A model generated the notes under the pieces. It was not told where the DNA came from. It ran no database searches and was given only the letters and a program-made list of their open reading frames with translations. A stretch of DNA of 57,662 nucleotides from Pelargonium cotyledonis (taxonomy: Eukaryota > Streptophyta > Magnoliopsida > Geraniales > Geraniaceae): NCBI GenBank assembly GCA_036897625.1, contig JAYMTA010000042.1, forward strand, positions 1-57,662, given 5' to 3'. A program made the translations under genes and the position numbers. Of this stretch, positions 32,044 through 45,322 are shown piece by piece (positions within the stretch are counted from its first letter, which is position 1; each line of letters begins with the position of its first letter).

Positions 32044-35000
32044 ATGGATGTGGATTCTTCCATGTCGCCGGAGGCCGATCACGATCCGGCGGTACGGAGC
32101 CAGAGCGAGGACCGTGGCTTGTCTCCATCTGCGGGAGGTTTGGACGGGGAGCAGCTGGGGGACCAGGCGACGACTGGGGGTGGATCTCCGGCAGGGCAGC
32201 AGCAGAGCGTGGCGGCGGAGATGCAACAGAGCCCCATAGTTGGGCCGAGACATGCGCCTACGTATTCGGTGGTTAATGCGATTCTTGAGAAGAAAGAGGA
32301 CGGTCCGGGGCCGAGATGTGGCCACACGTTAACGTCCGTGGCGGCTGTTGGGGAGGAGGGTACGCCTGGGTACATTGGGCCTAGATTGATTTTGTTTGGG
32401 GGTGCTACTGCGCTGGAGGGAAATTGTGCTGCTTCGGGGCCGGGGACTCCTTCATCAGCTGGAAGTGCCGGCATAAGTATGATGTCTATCATTTGGTTGC
32501 TATGATTCACTAATTGGATTGTTATTCTTAGGGTTTTCTGTTGCAACTTCTGGAGATTTTCAGATTTCTGGGAACCAACCTGTTTTAGGAGTCATGTATT
32601 GATTGTTTACTCTTATTATTGGCCTGCAAGTCCTTAATTATCAGTTATTTTTGTTGATTTCCAAGATTTTATGAATCTCAATTAATTTACTATGGATGCA
32701 TTTGTTTCATTTTCCTTCTTGGATGTACACATTGTTGATGTTATGCTCTTTTCGTTTCCTAACTTGTGCAGTTTTACCTGAATTACAGGACTAGCGGGTG
32801 CAACTGCTGATGTTCATTGTTACGATGTGTTAACAAATAAATGGTCCAGGTAAGATTGGGATGGACAGTTGAGTATAACCTTATACTATACTTGGTTATT
32901 TTTTGGTGCTTAAAGTGAAATTATTTGCAGGATCACTCCCTTTGGAGAACCACCCACGCCAAGGGCGGCGCATGTGGCAACTGCTGTTGGAACTATGGTT
33001 GTCATTCAGGGTGGAATCGGCCCAGCTGGTTTGTCTGCTGAGGATCTTCATGTCCTTGACCTCACACAACAACGGCCTCGATGGCATAGGTTTGTCTCTT
33101 GAAGAAAGTGCTTGCTCATTTTCGGTGGTGTTTGTTTCATCTTTTAAATGCATCCTTATTTTCTTGCAGAGTTGTTGTTCAAGGCCCTGGACCAGGGGCC
33201 CGTTATGGACATGTGATGGCTTTGGTTGGGCAAAGATATCTTATGTGTATTGGAGGAAATGATGGTAGGTCCTTTGCCATAATACATGCTATCTGCATTG
33301 GACTTATTTGCCTGCAAATGATGATGATTAATGAATAATGATTTTATGTTGTTCCAGGGAAGCGGCCTTTGGCTGATGTATGGGCCCTGGACACTGCTGC
33401 TAAACCTTATGAATGGCGTAAATTGGAACCAGAAGGGGAGGGTCCACCTCCATGCATGTAAATCTTCTGCCTCTCATATTAATCATTGCTTCTTAAAGCT
33501 CTGCTTTGCATGATAGTTTTCAATATGAGCGTCACATGGTCCATGATAGTTCTCCAGAATGTTTTCATGGTTATTTTGCTTCACATCATTCTACCTGTCT
33601 TTATTCTCTTCCATTGACCTTTGAGACTATTAAGCATAACATAATGTTTTGATTGTTCCCTTATATTCGATTAGGTATCCCACTGCAAGTGCTCGCTCTG
33701 ATGGTCTTCTCTTGCTTTGTGGAGGAAGGGATGCAAACAGTGCGGTAAGTTAAAAAATAATCAACTGGGCACTAGAATAAAAACAAGGGACGTTAAAGAA
33801 AAATTGAAATATTTTGCAGGGGCTAAATTCTTTTATGTGCAAAATGAAACTTTTTTATAAGAGCATTATGATTCTGCGCAGAATAATCATCTATTGGCAT
33901 GTGCATATTAGTAGGCAGAATTGGAGAATAGTAGAATTTTCTTTTAAATGACTTTTCTCAAGGGATGTAAGCCTTTATTTTCTGTCTATTAACACTCATT
34001 TTAAGTGTCTTCCTTTTTGAAATCTTCTTATCCCTCTCTACTGAAGTGGGGTAATTTTTACCTATTAATACTCAATAGCTCTATGGCAATATTTATTTTG
34101 GCCTCTTACTCTAATAGCATGAGAGTCGTTGATGTGTTTATTTGTTCTTGCTTGCCAGCCATTGGCAAGTGCATATGGACTTGCTAAACATAGGGATGGC
34201 CGCTGGGAATGGGCTATTGCTCCTGGTGTTTCACCATCTCCTAGATATCAACATGCAGCAGTGAGTTTTATTTCCTTTTTATTTTCTCCATCTGTTAGAC
34301 TCTCTAGTTATGGAAGATTGAAGTTCATGCTATCTAGGTTTTTGTTAATGCACGACTGCATGTGTCTGGGGGGGCACTTGGTGGTGGACGCATGGTTGAA
34401 GATTCATCGAGTGTGGCAGGTACTTGATTATGTTGTTTCCCGATTTCTTCAATAGCTGTCTTCATTAGTGATATTATGTATATGTCAATCTCTGTTTTTT
34501 TTTTGGTGCTGTATTCTCCTACTGTTCACTAAGAAGAGTACCATGCTTGTTGCTTCCTTTTTTGTCTGTTCCAAAATTCGTTGGAGTTTTCTTTGTCTGA
34601 ATTTAAGCATTGAACATTCCCTCTCCCACTTTACATGTTTGGAGGATCAATAACATGATGTAAAATCAACATAATGATGCTGAAAATACAGGCTTAATGT
34701 AATTTTCAAGTGAATGTGTTTATTATCTTGCATGTTTGCTTTCATTTCCTCAAATTCTAAATAAATATCTCCCTTTGGTCTGAGCAAAAGAGAAAAAATA
34801 AAGAATTCTGCAGGATAATGGTTTCAAGCACTAGTAGTCAGAAGGATTTTAAATTTCTGGCCTTAATCCTGATCCTAAGATTAAATTTTTTAACCTCTTG
34901 GGATTGGTCAGGTGGTGTGTCCATATTTGTATTATACAGTAATCTTCTTTTTGTACCCCTTTTTGCTTGAATGGAATATTACTGCTAAATAATGAGAATG

Positions 35001-38000
35001 GAGGTTACAATAATAATAATAATTGTTTACTGTTCCGTTATCCAGCCATCACATTTTGGATATCTTAACTTATTTATTCTGTATATCCTGTCTGTAGTGT
35101 TGGATACTGCAGCAGGCGTTTGGTGTGATACAAAGTCTGTTGTTACTACCCCTAGGACAGGCAGATATAGTGCTGATGCAGCAGGTGGAGATGCAGCAGT
35201 CGAGCTGACAAGGCGGTGTAGGCATGCAGCAGCTGCAGTTGGTGACTTAATATTTATCTATGGTGGTTTACGTGGTGGTAAGAGATCAGTCTAGTTTTGA
35301 AGCCATCTTGATGCATTTGTCCATCCTAATTCAAATGTGGTGACAATCAACCATCATTGAGTTGCATGTTAATCGTGTTATGATGATTGAACTTAATTTC
35401 ATTGAATGTTAATCATAATGTAGCATGATACTTAAATCTAATTCTAGTAACAGAGTTCTTCACCAGTGTAATTTGGTTGTATTATGATATATTTAGGGGA
35501 ATGCATGACTAAATCTATTGTTTGTTTTGCAGCAGTTGGTTTGATTTATCATAAATAATTGTAAAACAGGCTAGTATCAGTATACGCTGTAGCTTTAGAT
35601 ATTTTGGATTTGATACATTTTAGAGGCCCATAGTTAAAATTTCTCTAGTGAAGGCATATTTTTAACTCTAGATTTTGGATTTTGTCTACTGTTAAGTGGG
35701 AGGTTTTGAAACAAAGCAAGGGAGTATGAAATTTTATGAGAAACATAATTATTAATTACTTCAAAGATCAGCCTGGGATATGATATTGGATATGCACCAT
35801 AAATGTTGTATATTTCACTCAATCTAATGCATATGTTGTCATAACAGGATATTTGCTGAATTCAACCGTATGTTTAGTACTTAAGCTCCCGAGTCTTACT
35901 GTACTGCAAATGTTTACTAGTTCTAATATACTAATCTTATTATTTGTTGCTCATGTCTCAAAGCATTCTATTTTCAAATTTGGCGAAATGGAATTCATTT
36001 TGTGGTCGAGTTTTAGTTTGACATGTTCTGCTTGATGCTGTAGGGGTTTTGCTTGATGACCTTCTTGTTGCTGAAGATTTGGCCGCTGCTGAAACGACAA
36101 CTGCAGCTTCTCATGCAGCTGCAGCTGCAGCCGCCGCGTCTAATCAACCAGCAGGGCGGTTGCCGCCTGGAAGGTATGCATTTGTTGATGAAAGGGCGAG
36201 ACAGACAGTGACTGAAGCTGCTCCTGATGGATCAGTTGTGCTAGGAAATCCAGTAGCTCCCCCTGTTAATGGTGACATGTATACTGATATAAGCACTGAA
36301 AATGCCCTGCTACCAGGATCTCGGTAAACTAGCAACCACCTTTTTTTTTTTTGAGGGGGGCGGGGGGTGCAGTAGGTTATCGCAATTCATATGCAGATAG
36401 TTAAATATGGACTATTGACTATTGTGCAGAAGATTGAGCAAAGGAGTTGAATATTTAGTTGAAGCATCAGCTGCAGAAGCTGAGGCTATTAGTGCTACAT
36501 TAGCTGCTGCAAAGGCACGACAAGTTAATGGAGAAGTTGAACTGCCGGACAGGGATCGTGGGGCAGAAGCAACCCCTAGTGGCAAACAGATGTCTACTTT
36601 GATTAAGATGCCCGATTCTGCTGGCGCAAATAGTATCGCCCCGGCTGGAGTTCGGTTGCATCATAGAGCTGTAAATATATTTTTTAATTCCCTTCTTCAG
36701 TTTTGTCTCAACTTAGCGTGGCAGGAAATTTTTTGTTTTCATTGTCTTATGTTTTGTTACATGTCTTGTCAGGTTGTTGTAGCGGCAGAGACTGGTGGAG
36801 CTTTAGGCGGCATGGTTAGACAACTTTCAATTGATCAGTTTGAAAATGAAGGTAGGCGGGTCAGCTATGGGACTGCAGAGAGTGCAACAGCTGCTCGGAA
36901 ACTGTTAGATCGGCAGATGTCCATCAACAGTGTGCCCAAAAAGGTAGGTGACTTTTTTAGATTGCCTGTTGGTTATATATTTATTTCGCCTGTTGGCCTG
37001 TTCAGTACTGGTCAATCGTCGTTAGACCCATATTATGTATCCGGTTCACCAAATTTGATGTCTCTATCCAGTCTGCTATGCCTGATTATACTGGGGGTAT
37101 TAAACTTACCTATATTTTCATGTTAGGTTGTTGCACATTTATTAAAGCCCCGTGGCTGGAAGCCCCCTGTTCGCCGACAGTTTTTCTTAGATTGTAATGA
37201 GATAGCAGAACTTTGTGACAGTGCTGAAAGGATATTCGCTAGTGAACCTAGTGTTTTACAGATTAAAGCTCCTGTTAAGATATTCGGTGACTTGCATGGA
37301 CAATTTGGGGATCTCATGCGTCTTTTTGACGAGTATGGCTCACCTTCAACTGCCGGGGACATTGCGTAAGTGTTCTGCTTGATATGTTAGTTCGTTTATC
37401 CAAGCTAGTTCATATGGTATGAATATGATGCACATGCATACACATAATATTCGAAGAGGGTGACCTGAGGGTTTAAGCTGGCCTGTCTAAGCTGAGTAGT
37501 CAAGTAACACCTGCAATTTATTGCAATGTATTTTTTTTTTCCTTCCAAATAGAAATATATGAACTCTTTTTCGTTCCTTCATTGACTTGTGTGGTTACCT
37601 TTTAGTGAGGTAAATGGCTAAAACGATGATCTATCTCTATTTTGATTATTCATTTAATAGTGCAATAGTTACTCATCTGATAGTGTTTCTTTGAAATGTT
37701 GATTGGCAATGCATAGTGGAAAGAAACAACCGTCATATTCTGCCATTTTCATTAGTTTTCACATTTCATGTATCAATGATTTTGCAAATTTATACAGTGT
37801 AGTCTTACCCTCTCTAATCTATGTCCTTTTTCCTATAAAATTGCATTTGCCTATGCAAGATTGCAGTGTTATTGATTTGGATATTTTCTAATGTCCAATT
37901 TTTGTATGAATATATCAGATATATTGATTATCTCTTCTTGGGAGATTATGTTGATCGGGGCCAGCACAGTCTGGAAACAATTAGTCTTCTGCTTGCTCTG

Positions 38001-40423
38001 AAGGTATATTTTAGGGTTGGCTGTTCTTCAGTATGGATGGTTTTTATGATGCCTTCTGTTTATGCTGGAGTTTTGAAGGCCAAAAGTGCTGTTTATTTTG
38101 TTGATTTCTGTAGGTTGAGCATCCAAATAATGTACATTTAATTCGTGGGAACCATGAAGCCGCTGATATTAATGCTCTCTTTGGCTTCAGGATTGAGTGC
38201 ATTGAGCGCATGGTATAGTATTATGTGTTAAAAATATATTATGCTTCCCCTCATCAAATTTCTGTACTTACCAACTTCCTGACATGCTGAACAGGGTGAG
38301 AGGGACGGAATCTGGACATGGCACCGGATAAACCGATTATTCAATTGGCTTCCTCTTGCCGCTCTAATTGAAAAGAAAATAATTTGTATGCACGGTGGCA
38401 TTGGTCGTTCAATAAATCATGTAGAACAGATTGAAAGTCTTCAGCGTCCCATAACAATGGAAGCGGGTTCAATTGTTCTTATGGATTTATTATGGTTGGT
38501 GTCTTCACGCCTATAATTTTCTCTCTTGGGATTTTTTTTTTCATGTTTGTAAAGTGTAGTGAAGTCTATGATTTAACAGTCACATATTTTTTTTAATGTA
38601 ATCCTTTGTTAGGTCTGACCCAACAGAAAATGATAGCGTAGAGGGATTGCGACCAAATGCTAGGGGGCCTGGATTGGTTACTTTTGGGGTAAGTATTGTT
38701 ATATTGCTTTGCTTTTATCCTTAATTTTTATATTGCATCTCAAGTATTAATAGTAACTCATTTAACTTTGAAAGAGCTTTTTTTATCGATCGTTACAATC
38801 CCAATTTGCTTGTTCATATGCATTGACAAATCTGGCTATAGACAACCGGACATAAACCTCAAAAGCAATTGTAGTCTTCTTCTTTGAAATGAGATTTTAT
38901 GAAGACATCGCATCTCATATTGATTCTTCCAAATCTCATGTGAATTGAAGACTTTCATGCCATCATTCTTAAATAGGCGCTTTAACCATTGGCGAATACC
39001 AAATTGATGAATGGTTTAGGGACTAGAGGGATTGTTTTTTATATTTAATTGATATGTTTTATTGGCATAAGCAATCAGATCTATATGTTTAACAACCTCC
39101 CAGGTTTAAAGATGTTTGTGTAGAGGTTTAGTAACGAGCCAAATTCAGTCTACGAATAAATGTGAAGAAATGTTTTCTTTTATTGGCAGTTGATGTACCT
39201 TTTCTAGTATCAGTGTTTTATTTTTGGTGCTGCAAGCATGATATTGTGTCTCCTGTGCTAATCTATAATGGTTTTTCTCATGTCACAGCCTGACCGTGTG
39301 ATGGAATTCTGTAACAACAACGATCTTCAGTTGATTGTACGGGCACATGAATGCGTGATGGATGGCTTTGAGCGTTTTGCACAGGGACATTTGATTACTC
39401 TTTTCTCAGCAACCAATTACTGTGGTATGTTCCTGGCACATGCTTCGGTATGTGGCTTCTAAGATGCGCTGCTGATTTTCAAATTATTAAGTTCAGATTT
39501 TTTTTCTTTGTATTTTACAGGTACAGCAAATAATGCTGGGGCGATATTAGTTTTGGGTAGAGACCTTGTGGTGGTCCCGAAACTCATTCATCCATTACCC
39601 CCAGCAATTTCATCGCCGGAAACATCCCCTGAGCGCCACATTGAAGATACGTGGATGCAGGTACTGCCTGTTTTCTTGAAATTTTACTTACACGTTTCGA
39701 AATTTTGGATTTCCCTCTCCGAATAATTGATAACTAAAAAAGACGAAATTAGCCAATAAAGATTTATTTTTAGATCAAACAACTTTATGAAAGTCTTGTG
39801 AAATCAAGATGAGAGTGTCCCAAACCGAAGATTATGACATAAGATAATGAATTTTTCTCTATGAAAAAACGTCCCAGAATGTGTGGGTGTGTCTTTGTGA
39901 TGGGTAGTTTGTTATGTATAAATTACTAATAATATCTTTAAGATATGTTTTTTAGATTTCATTGAGTTTGTTACTACGAGAACAAATAGGTGTATAAGAG
40001 GGAATGTCCAACTTAAGCAACTTAAATTTTTTTTATATTTAAAAAAGTTTAGTAGGAATGGCAACAAGTTAGGGTGGGTTATAGTTGCCCTGTGCCTCGG
40101 TTGGGATGGGGCCATCGGGCCCTCGTCATTATCAGGCCATATTGTAATTCCTAAAGTGGGACAGATTGTAGGAATGGCAACAAGGCAAGGTGGGTTATAG
40201 TCGCCCTGTGCCTCAATTGAAATGGGCCATCGGGCCCAAGTCATTATCAGACTAGGAAACACATCTTGGGACAGAGATCTTGTTTATCTGTGTTGTTTAA
40301 TTGCCATAATTTGTAATTGGTTGTTTGTGCGAAAATCAGGAGCTCAACGCCAACAGACCGCCGACGCCAACTAGAGGCCGTCCTCAAGTACCGAACGACC
40401 GAGGCTCTCTAGCTTGGATATAA
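32044..40423 (+). CDS. BSL2: BSL2/BSL3-type Kelch-repeat Ser/Thr phosphatase
   Basis: Twenty exons, the first at 32044-32476 and the last at 40340-40423, total 3033 bp, giving 1010 aa; all phases agree. Residues ~75-480 form a Kelch propeller (GPRCGHTLTSV, GGNDGKRPLADVWALD, SPRYQHAAV, RRCRHAAAAVGDLIFIYGG). A Ser/Ala-rich linker follows (RLSKGVEYLVEASAAEAE, then QLSIDQFENEGRRVSYGT). From ~690 comes a PP1-like catalytic domain with all metal-site motifs: GDLHGQ 712-717, GDYVDRG 746-752, RGNHE 777-781 and MHGGIG. The tail is RPQVPNDRGSLAWI. BSU1/BSL phosphatases act in brassinosteroid signalling by dephosphorylating the GSK3-like kinase BIN2. Long Gly/Pro/Gln-rich N-terminus and size fit BSL2/BSL3 rather than BSL1 or BSU1. 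Other exons: 32789-32849, 32931-33089, 33170-33264, 33358-33457, 33675-33744, 34159-34260, 34338-34419, 35098-35277, 36044-36323, 36430-36670, 36773-36943, 37127-37365, 37919-38003, 38114-38212, 38295-38494, 38613-38688, 39289-39424, 39521-39660. Confidence 0.97.
40053..40255. repeat. ~115-bp direct repeat in the last BSL intron
   Basis: GTAGGAATGGCAACAAG starts two units near 40053 and 40168. Both continue GGTGGGTTATAG, CGCCCTGTGCCTC- and GGGCCATCGGGCC-like. Probably an old transposon tandem. The intron is the gene's second longest but splicing sites are intact. Confidence 0.7.
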
Positions 40424-41857
40424 TATATAGTATAGATCCCTTCAAATTGATTCCCCTGTATTCATTCAAGGCTCTCATTCTGCCAACTGAAGATCACATT
40501 GTGTGTGTATAGAGCATCACAATGCCACCATTTATAGAGGATTTTTGAACTTAAGTCTCCGGAGCCGATACAAGTTCGAACCCGAAACCCCCCCGATCTT
40601 TCCTCACCATTTGCAGGCCATGAGATGACAGAGAAGACATTATTAGAAAACAAGGGGATGCAGGCGGTGGCAGGTTTGGTTCTTACATCCGACTGGTTCC
40701 GGTCTTCCTCCTCCACTCATTAAATGGAGCCGAAGGAAAGTAGGAGTTACAACGGTTGGTTGATTGATTACTTTGAATTCAAAATGGGGTCATGGGTAGT
40801 TCTGAGTATTTTTCTCACTAGTTTCTATATTTATATATTATGTATTATTATTATCATATTTATTATTATGGCCGAAATATAGTTCCTCTCTCCGAAGAGG
40901 GCAAAATGGTCTTTTTTTTCTTCTAATATATTTTGTGATGGTGGTGAGATCTGTTAAAATCCTCAGTGTATCATAGAGGTGTAATTTACATTTATGCATT
41001 TGTACAATACGAGTTTGTGTTGAAGAAGTTAACAAACCTTTATCTTTTTTTATTTGACACAAAATATGTTTCCTTTTGATAATACATTTTGTTATTTCTA
41101 TCATTTGGTTTTGTTGCAGAGAATGGGTTTTGGTTAAAAAGAGCAAGATTTGGTCAAATGTATTTTAAGTTTATGGATTTGTCATCATACCAATTGATAT
41201 TTTTGCTATGAGCAGATCCAGCATGGATTCATTCGCTGGTGTAGAATCATGCAGAGCTAAAATTTTGGATTTGGACCAACAGACAACCTGAAATTTAAAA
41301 GTCCGACAAAAATCTGATCCGATCTGTTAGAATGCTTATAGGATTGGATATTTCTTGCAACCTACGACCGGATTGGATTGATCAAGTTCGTGAGTTTTAC
41401 ACGTTCCAATCTGAATCAGCCCCTTTGGATTGGAATACGAATCGGTTACTCTTCGCTTTGAGTCCAAGCTTACAACAATCTGAATTTGATCCAATTCGAT
41501 CGGAAAATTACAATCTGTATAGGATCCCTTTGAGACAAACAGGATCCATAGCCTATAATTTAAGCAATGGTTTAAAAAATTTAGATCCAATATATGGGGG
41601 CATGGAACCTATAAAAACTCATGAAAACTGTAGTATATTTATGAAATAGAGTGGTGTTTAATACATCATACATTCTGCTCCGAATATGTATGTATAGGTT
41701 CCTAATTAAGATCTATAAACACAATGAAACAGGTAGAGAGACGCCGAGGCTCTGATCCTAAGAAAAATAACAATAATCTCTACAGATTCGATACGATCAT
41801 GCATAGTTTCACTTCAATGTCAATGCAACCAAAAAACCTTGAAAACCATGCTAGTAG
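40424..41857. other. Intergenic region between BSL and the DNAJC8 pseudogene
   Basis: BSL 3' UTR at the left. At 41215-41700 there is a GATCC/ATTGGAT-rich stretch open in two frames on opposite strands but without family similarity; it looks like an old repeat. No gene is called. Confidence 0.5.
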
Positions 41858-42830
41858 TTAACCTCGTTTTACGGGTCTCTGAACGTAAGATTTGTTAGGA
41901 TCCTCAGTCTTGAGCTTGGGAGGACGGAGTTCCCCCTTTTTACCCTGCAAATCACATCAACACGCTGTAAGATCGTGCCCCTCTCATTCCCAAAACCAAT
42001 TTCAAATTGTCGATTTTCTCACCTTTTTACCCATCTTCATGAAATCTCTCCAGCTCGAGACCTAGCAATAGCAGTAAAAGAAAATTCAGCACAAGTTCAA
42101 GTGATGGAATTACTTGACCAAATCGAACTTAAAACCACATGCTGAAAGTGTGACGATGATGACCAATCACGAGCATGGTGACCACCCAACACAAAACCTA
42201 ATATTAAAACCCGAGAATACAAATAATTTGTCCTCTGGAAGCCTAAATCCAATATTTGCTTAACACAAATATGGCAGTTTTTTGTTTGCTAATAGTTCAG
42301 AGTACCGGTTTTTAACTAGACCATAGCTAGAGACATAAAACAATCACATCTCAATGGAGAGTATATTTTTATGCATTAATGCAAATCTTATGAGAAAGAG
42401 TGAAGGCAATGCACAGACACAGAGTGCAAAGAGAAAAAAACCTAACCCTTTTCTCTCTTGTTCCTTCCCATTGCTCCTCGTGTTCACGCTTTCTCTTCCA
42501 CATCTCCTTTTGTTCTTCTTCATCTTTCTTCAATCTACCTTCCTCTTCAGATATCTACATTAACAAAAAGACAGTTCATGAAGATAATGCCTCACGACAA
42601 GTGGAATGAACTGAAATCAGAAAATTATCTGAGCTTCCAGCTCACCCTCATTTGCATTTTCCTCCTCTGCCATTCCTGGTCCGTTCACAACTCTCGAACC
42701 TTCATTTTCAGTTCCTGCTGGAACTCGTCTGACCGTTCGTATTGTTGTTCATATTTTCCCTGCATTGTACCAATGAAGCATATCATCATAGACGAGCACA
42801 GAATTATAACACACTCCATCCGTCACAAAA

Positions 42831-43029
42831 TGAGTGTCTTGATTTCCATTTTGAGAAGGTAGTTAGTGTTGTATATTTCCTCTTGTAACTCCATGAACAT
42901 GTGTTGTAACAATTGTAAGAGACACAAATTAACTTATTATAGAGATGATATTTCTGAAAAGGAAAGAGAACATTCATTTAGAGACTAAAATGCATGAAAA
43001 ACAGGACACTCATTTTGGGGCGGAGAGAT
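42831..43029. mobile_element. Stowaway-like MITE (~200 bp)
   Basis: Left end CACTCCATCCGTCACAAAAT followed by GAGTGTC; right end (reversed) TCTCTCCGCCCCAAAATGAG followed by TGTC. Long, well-matched terminal inverted repeats with an AT-rich non-coding interior. Lies in an intron of the DNAJC8 pseudogene. Confidence 0.75.
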
Positions 43030-44749
43030 TAATTTACATAATTCAAATCTAGGTATCGAAGATGAGAAGTATTTGATAAGAGAACCTAAATTATGTCCAA
43101 CCTCATCAACTAATGACTTTAATTTGGAAGCTGTATCTTTCTTCAACTGCTTCTTTCTCTTAGCTTTAAGTTCAGCTGCAGTTAATTGATTTGCATATGA
43201 GAAGATCGCCGCATCAACATAAAAAAAATTGTAAGACAACCCAAAGTACTGAGAAAGAATGAAAACTCAAACCACTTATCGCATGATGTAACATCACAAG
43301 ATTTATAATATAAACTTAATTAACATGGCCCATGGCAAGATTGAGCCATGCAAAAGGCAAAAACACATGCAAATCCATCAAGACGAGAAACATTTCAATA
43401 GAAGATCCACTATTTAGGCAGGTAAGAGAAACCCCCAAAAAAATCATTTAAGCACTGACCTTTTGCTGCATTAATTTGGCTAATGAGATAATCTCTCTCT
43501 TGTTGATCAAGTATAGCTGTTGGGCTTTTGCTAGCTCTGCTCACAGGTCAACAACCAACATCAGTAATGAACACAACTCATTTAACAATACAAGTACAAC
43601 TGAATTGTAATACTATACACCGGACTTGGAGTGGTATTTCTTTGAGCTGTGCTTAGCTCCTGACCTTTTGAGTATGAACTATAGAAAGCCATTTTACATG
43701 CTAGAAAACATAATTTCCCATCTCCTCTAAATCTCAAGAATCCCACCTGAAGCTTCACTCATTACGAACATCATGCCATTAGTTTTCCCTTTGCAAGGCC
43801 CCCTCTTTTAACCTTCTATATTTAACAATATTTTAAAAACCAATCCAGCTGGCCAGGTGACCCAAAAGCCCGGTATATTATTTTTTTCTGATCAACCCCA
43901 GTTTACACTGATTATAGCCAATTCTAATAGCTTTTTCCCGGGTTTGACCATTAGCCCAGCTAAGCTAACCAAAGAATCAGAGACCACATCAGTCAAAATG
44001 GTCTGGTTTTTTAAAGATTGGTATTTACCACAACAATAATGAAAATAAGAACGAAATTGATGTTTCATATAAAATTACAAGAGGCATCTCATCATTATGA
44101 GGACAAAGGAAGCTAACCCTCACATCAACATTCTTCCTTGCACAAAAGATTCAAAACGTATATCCATATACCTCCAAACGCCTCCTTTGCTTGTGGTTGC
44201 TTGCATTTATCAGGGTGAACCAGCAAAGATAGCTTCAAGAAATTAATAAAAGTATGTGAACAAATGGCAGTATTATGAGGTAAGAATCAATCAGCATGAT
44301 TGTCACAACCAAATTCCAATTGAAAGGAAGGATTACCTTACGATATTGCCTTTTCACCTCATCTGGAGATGAATCAAATGGTAGGTTTAGATGCTCAAAA
44401 GGATTTAACTTGAAGCATGAAAGGATCCTGTGATGTTTACAAAATGTTCCAAATTGACAGAACAATGTACTGATTATGAATGTAAGTTTTGTAAGGAAAC
44501 AAAACAGTTAAAGCTAAAAGATAACCATACAACAAGAAAGGGTCAACAATCAAAAGGGTCCCCATAAGATTAAGAATTTTTTCCAAACAGGGCGAGATAT
44601 TATAAGCAGAGAACTATATAACATATATTAGCAAAAAAAAAAAACAATTAGAAATTAGGAATGAGACTTGTTTATGTTAGAGGGAAGAATGTATAACAAA
44701 ATCAAGGTTCCTTAAATCATACCAATACACCAATCTAACACCTACAACT

Positions 44750-45265
44750 TTCACAGCTCAAACGCAAATGCCTCTAAAATTATCTATAAGCTGAAAATTC
44801 ATAGCCAACACAAACTTCAATTCAATTCACGGACAATCAAACAAGCAAAATCAAATATGCATATTCGTATGGACAATAAAACCACCACAAAAACCGTCAA
44901 CAATAAAAATCAGCTGGCGAGAAAGAAAAAACTATCATAACACCAAGTATCCAAGTTCAGATTCATACAAATATATGTATTGAGATCAGAAATTAGGGCA
45001 AGAAAACACCTATCAACCAATCTGACAGCTAAATTTTTCTCAATTCAAACGTAAATGCCTCTAAAATGATCTATAAGCTGAAAATTCCAATTTCCAAGCC
45101 AATACAAACATCAATTCAATCCACGGACAATAAAAACACCACAAAAACCCTAACCGTAAGGAATCAAAATCAGGTGGCGATAAAATAAAATAAAAATCAT
45201 AACAAATCACGATGAATTCACGCATGGATTCATAGAAATACATGTTTTGAGCTCAAAAATTGGAA
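44750..45265. repeat. ~287-bp tandem duplication in the DNAJC8-pseudogene first intron
   Basis: AAATGCCTCTAAAATKATCT at 44766 recurs at 45053, offset 287 bp, with flanking blocks (CACGGACAATMAAA, CCACAAAAACC, ATCAGSTGGCGA) in the same order. The second copy ends at the splice donor of the first remaining exon. Confidence 0.8.
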
Positions 45266-45322
45266 AAATAATACCTGACGACCTCGTTGTCTCTCTCGAC
45301 TTCGCGCAGAGATACGAACTGA

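Larger units (their letters stand above)
41858..45322 (-). pseudogene. DNAJC8: DNAJC8-like spliceosomal J-protein, unprocessed pseudogene
   Basis: Exons recognisable at 45275 to about 45320, 44337-44427, 44172-44232, 43460-43536, 43102-43175, 42646-42759, 42447-42554, 42023-42061 and 41858-41944. They cover the protein from REVERDNEVVRILSCFKLNP through the J domain (LVHPDKCKQPQAKEAF, HPD intact) and the charged helix (LKAKRKKQLKKDTASKLKS, SEEEGRLKKDEEEQKEMW) to TEDPNKSYVQRPVKRG and its stop. Three lesions: the N-terminal part with the start codon is missing (an in-frame TGA and no ATG lie upstream of the first exon); one base is lost near 43512 in the QQLLLDQQ region; and TGA at 42685-42687 replaces a Leu codon. 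Introns remain, so it is a decayed gene copy, not a retrocopy. A functional gene must exist elsewhere, since DNAJC8 is a core splicing-associated factor. Confidence 0.88.

Noticed and set aside
40560-40595. tRNA gene suggested by a GTTCGAACCC B-box-like word
   Set aside because: No A box at the right distance and no cloverleaf could be drawn.
41332-41649. 105-codon open frame (+) with an 84-codon frame on the opposite strand
   Set aside because: Both frames arise from GATCC/ATTGGAT-rich repetitive text. No domain or family is recognised, and there is no splice or promoter context.
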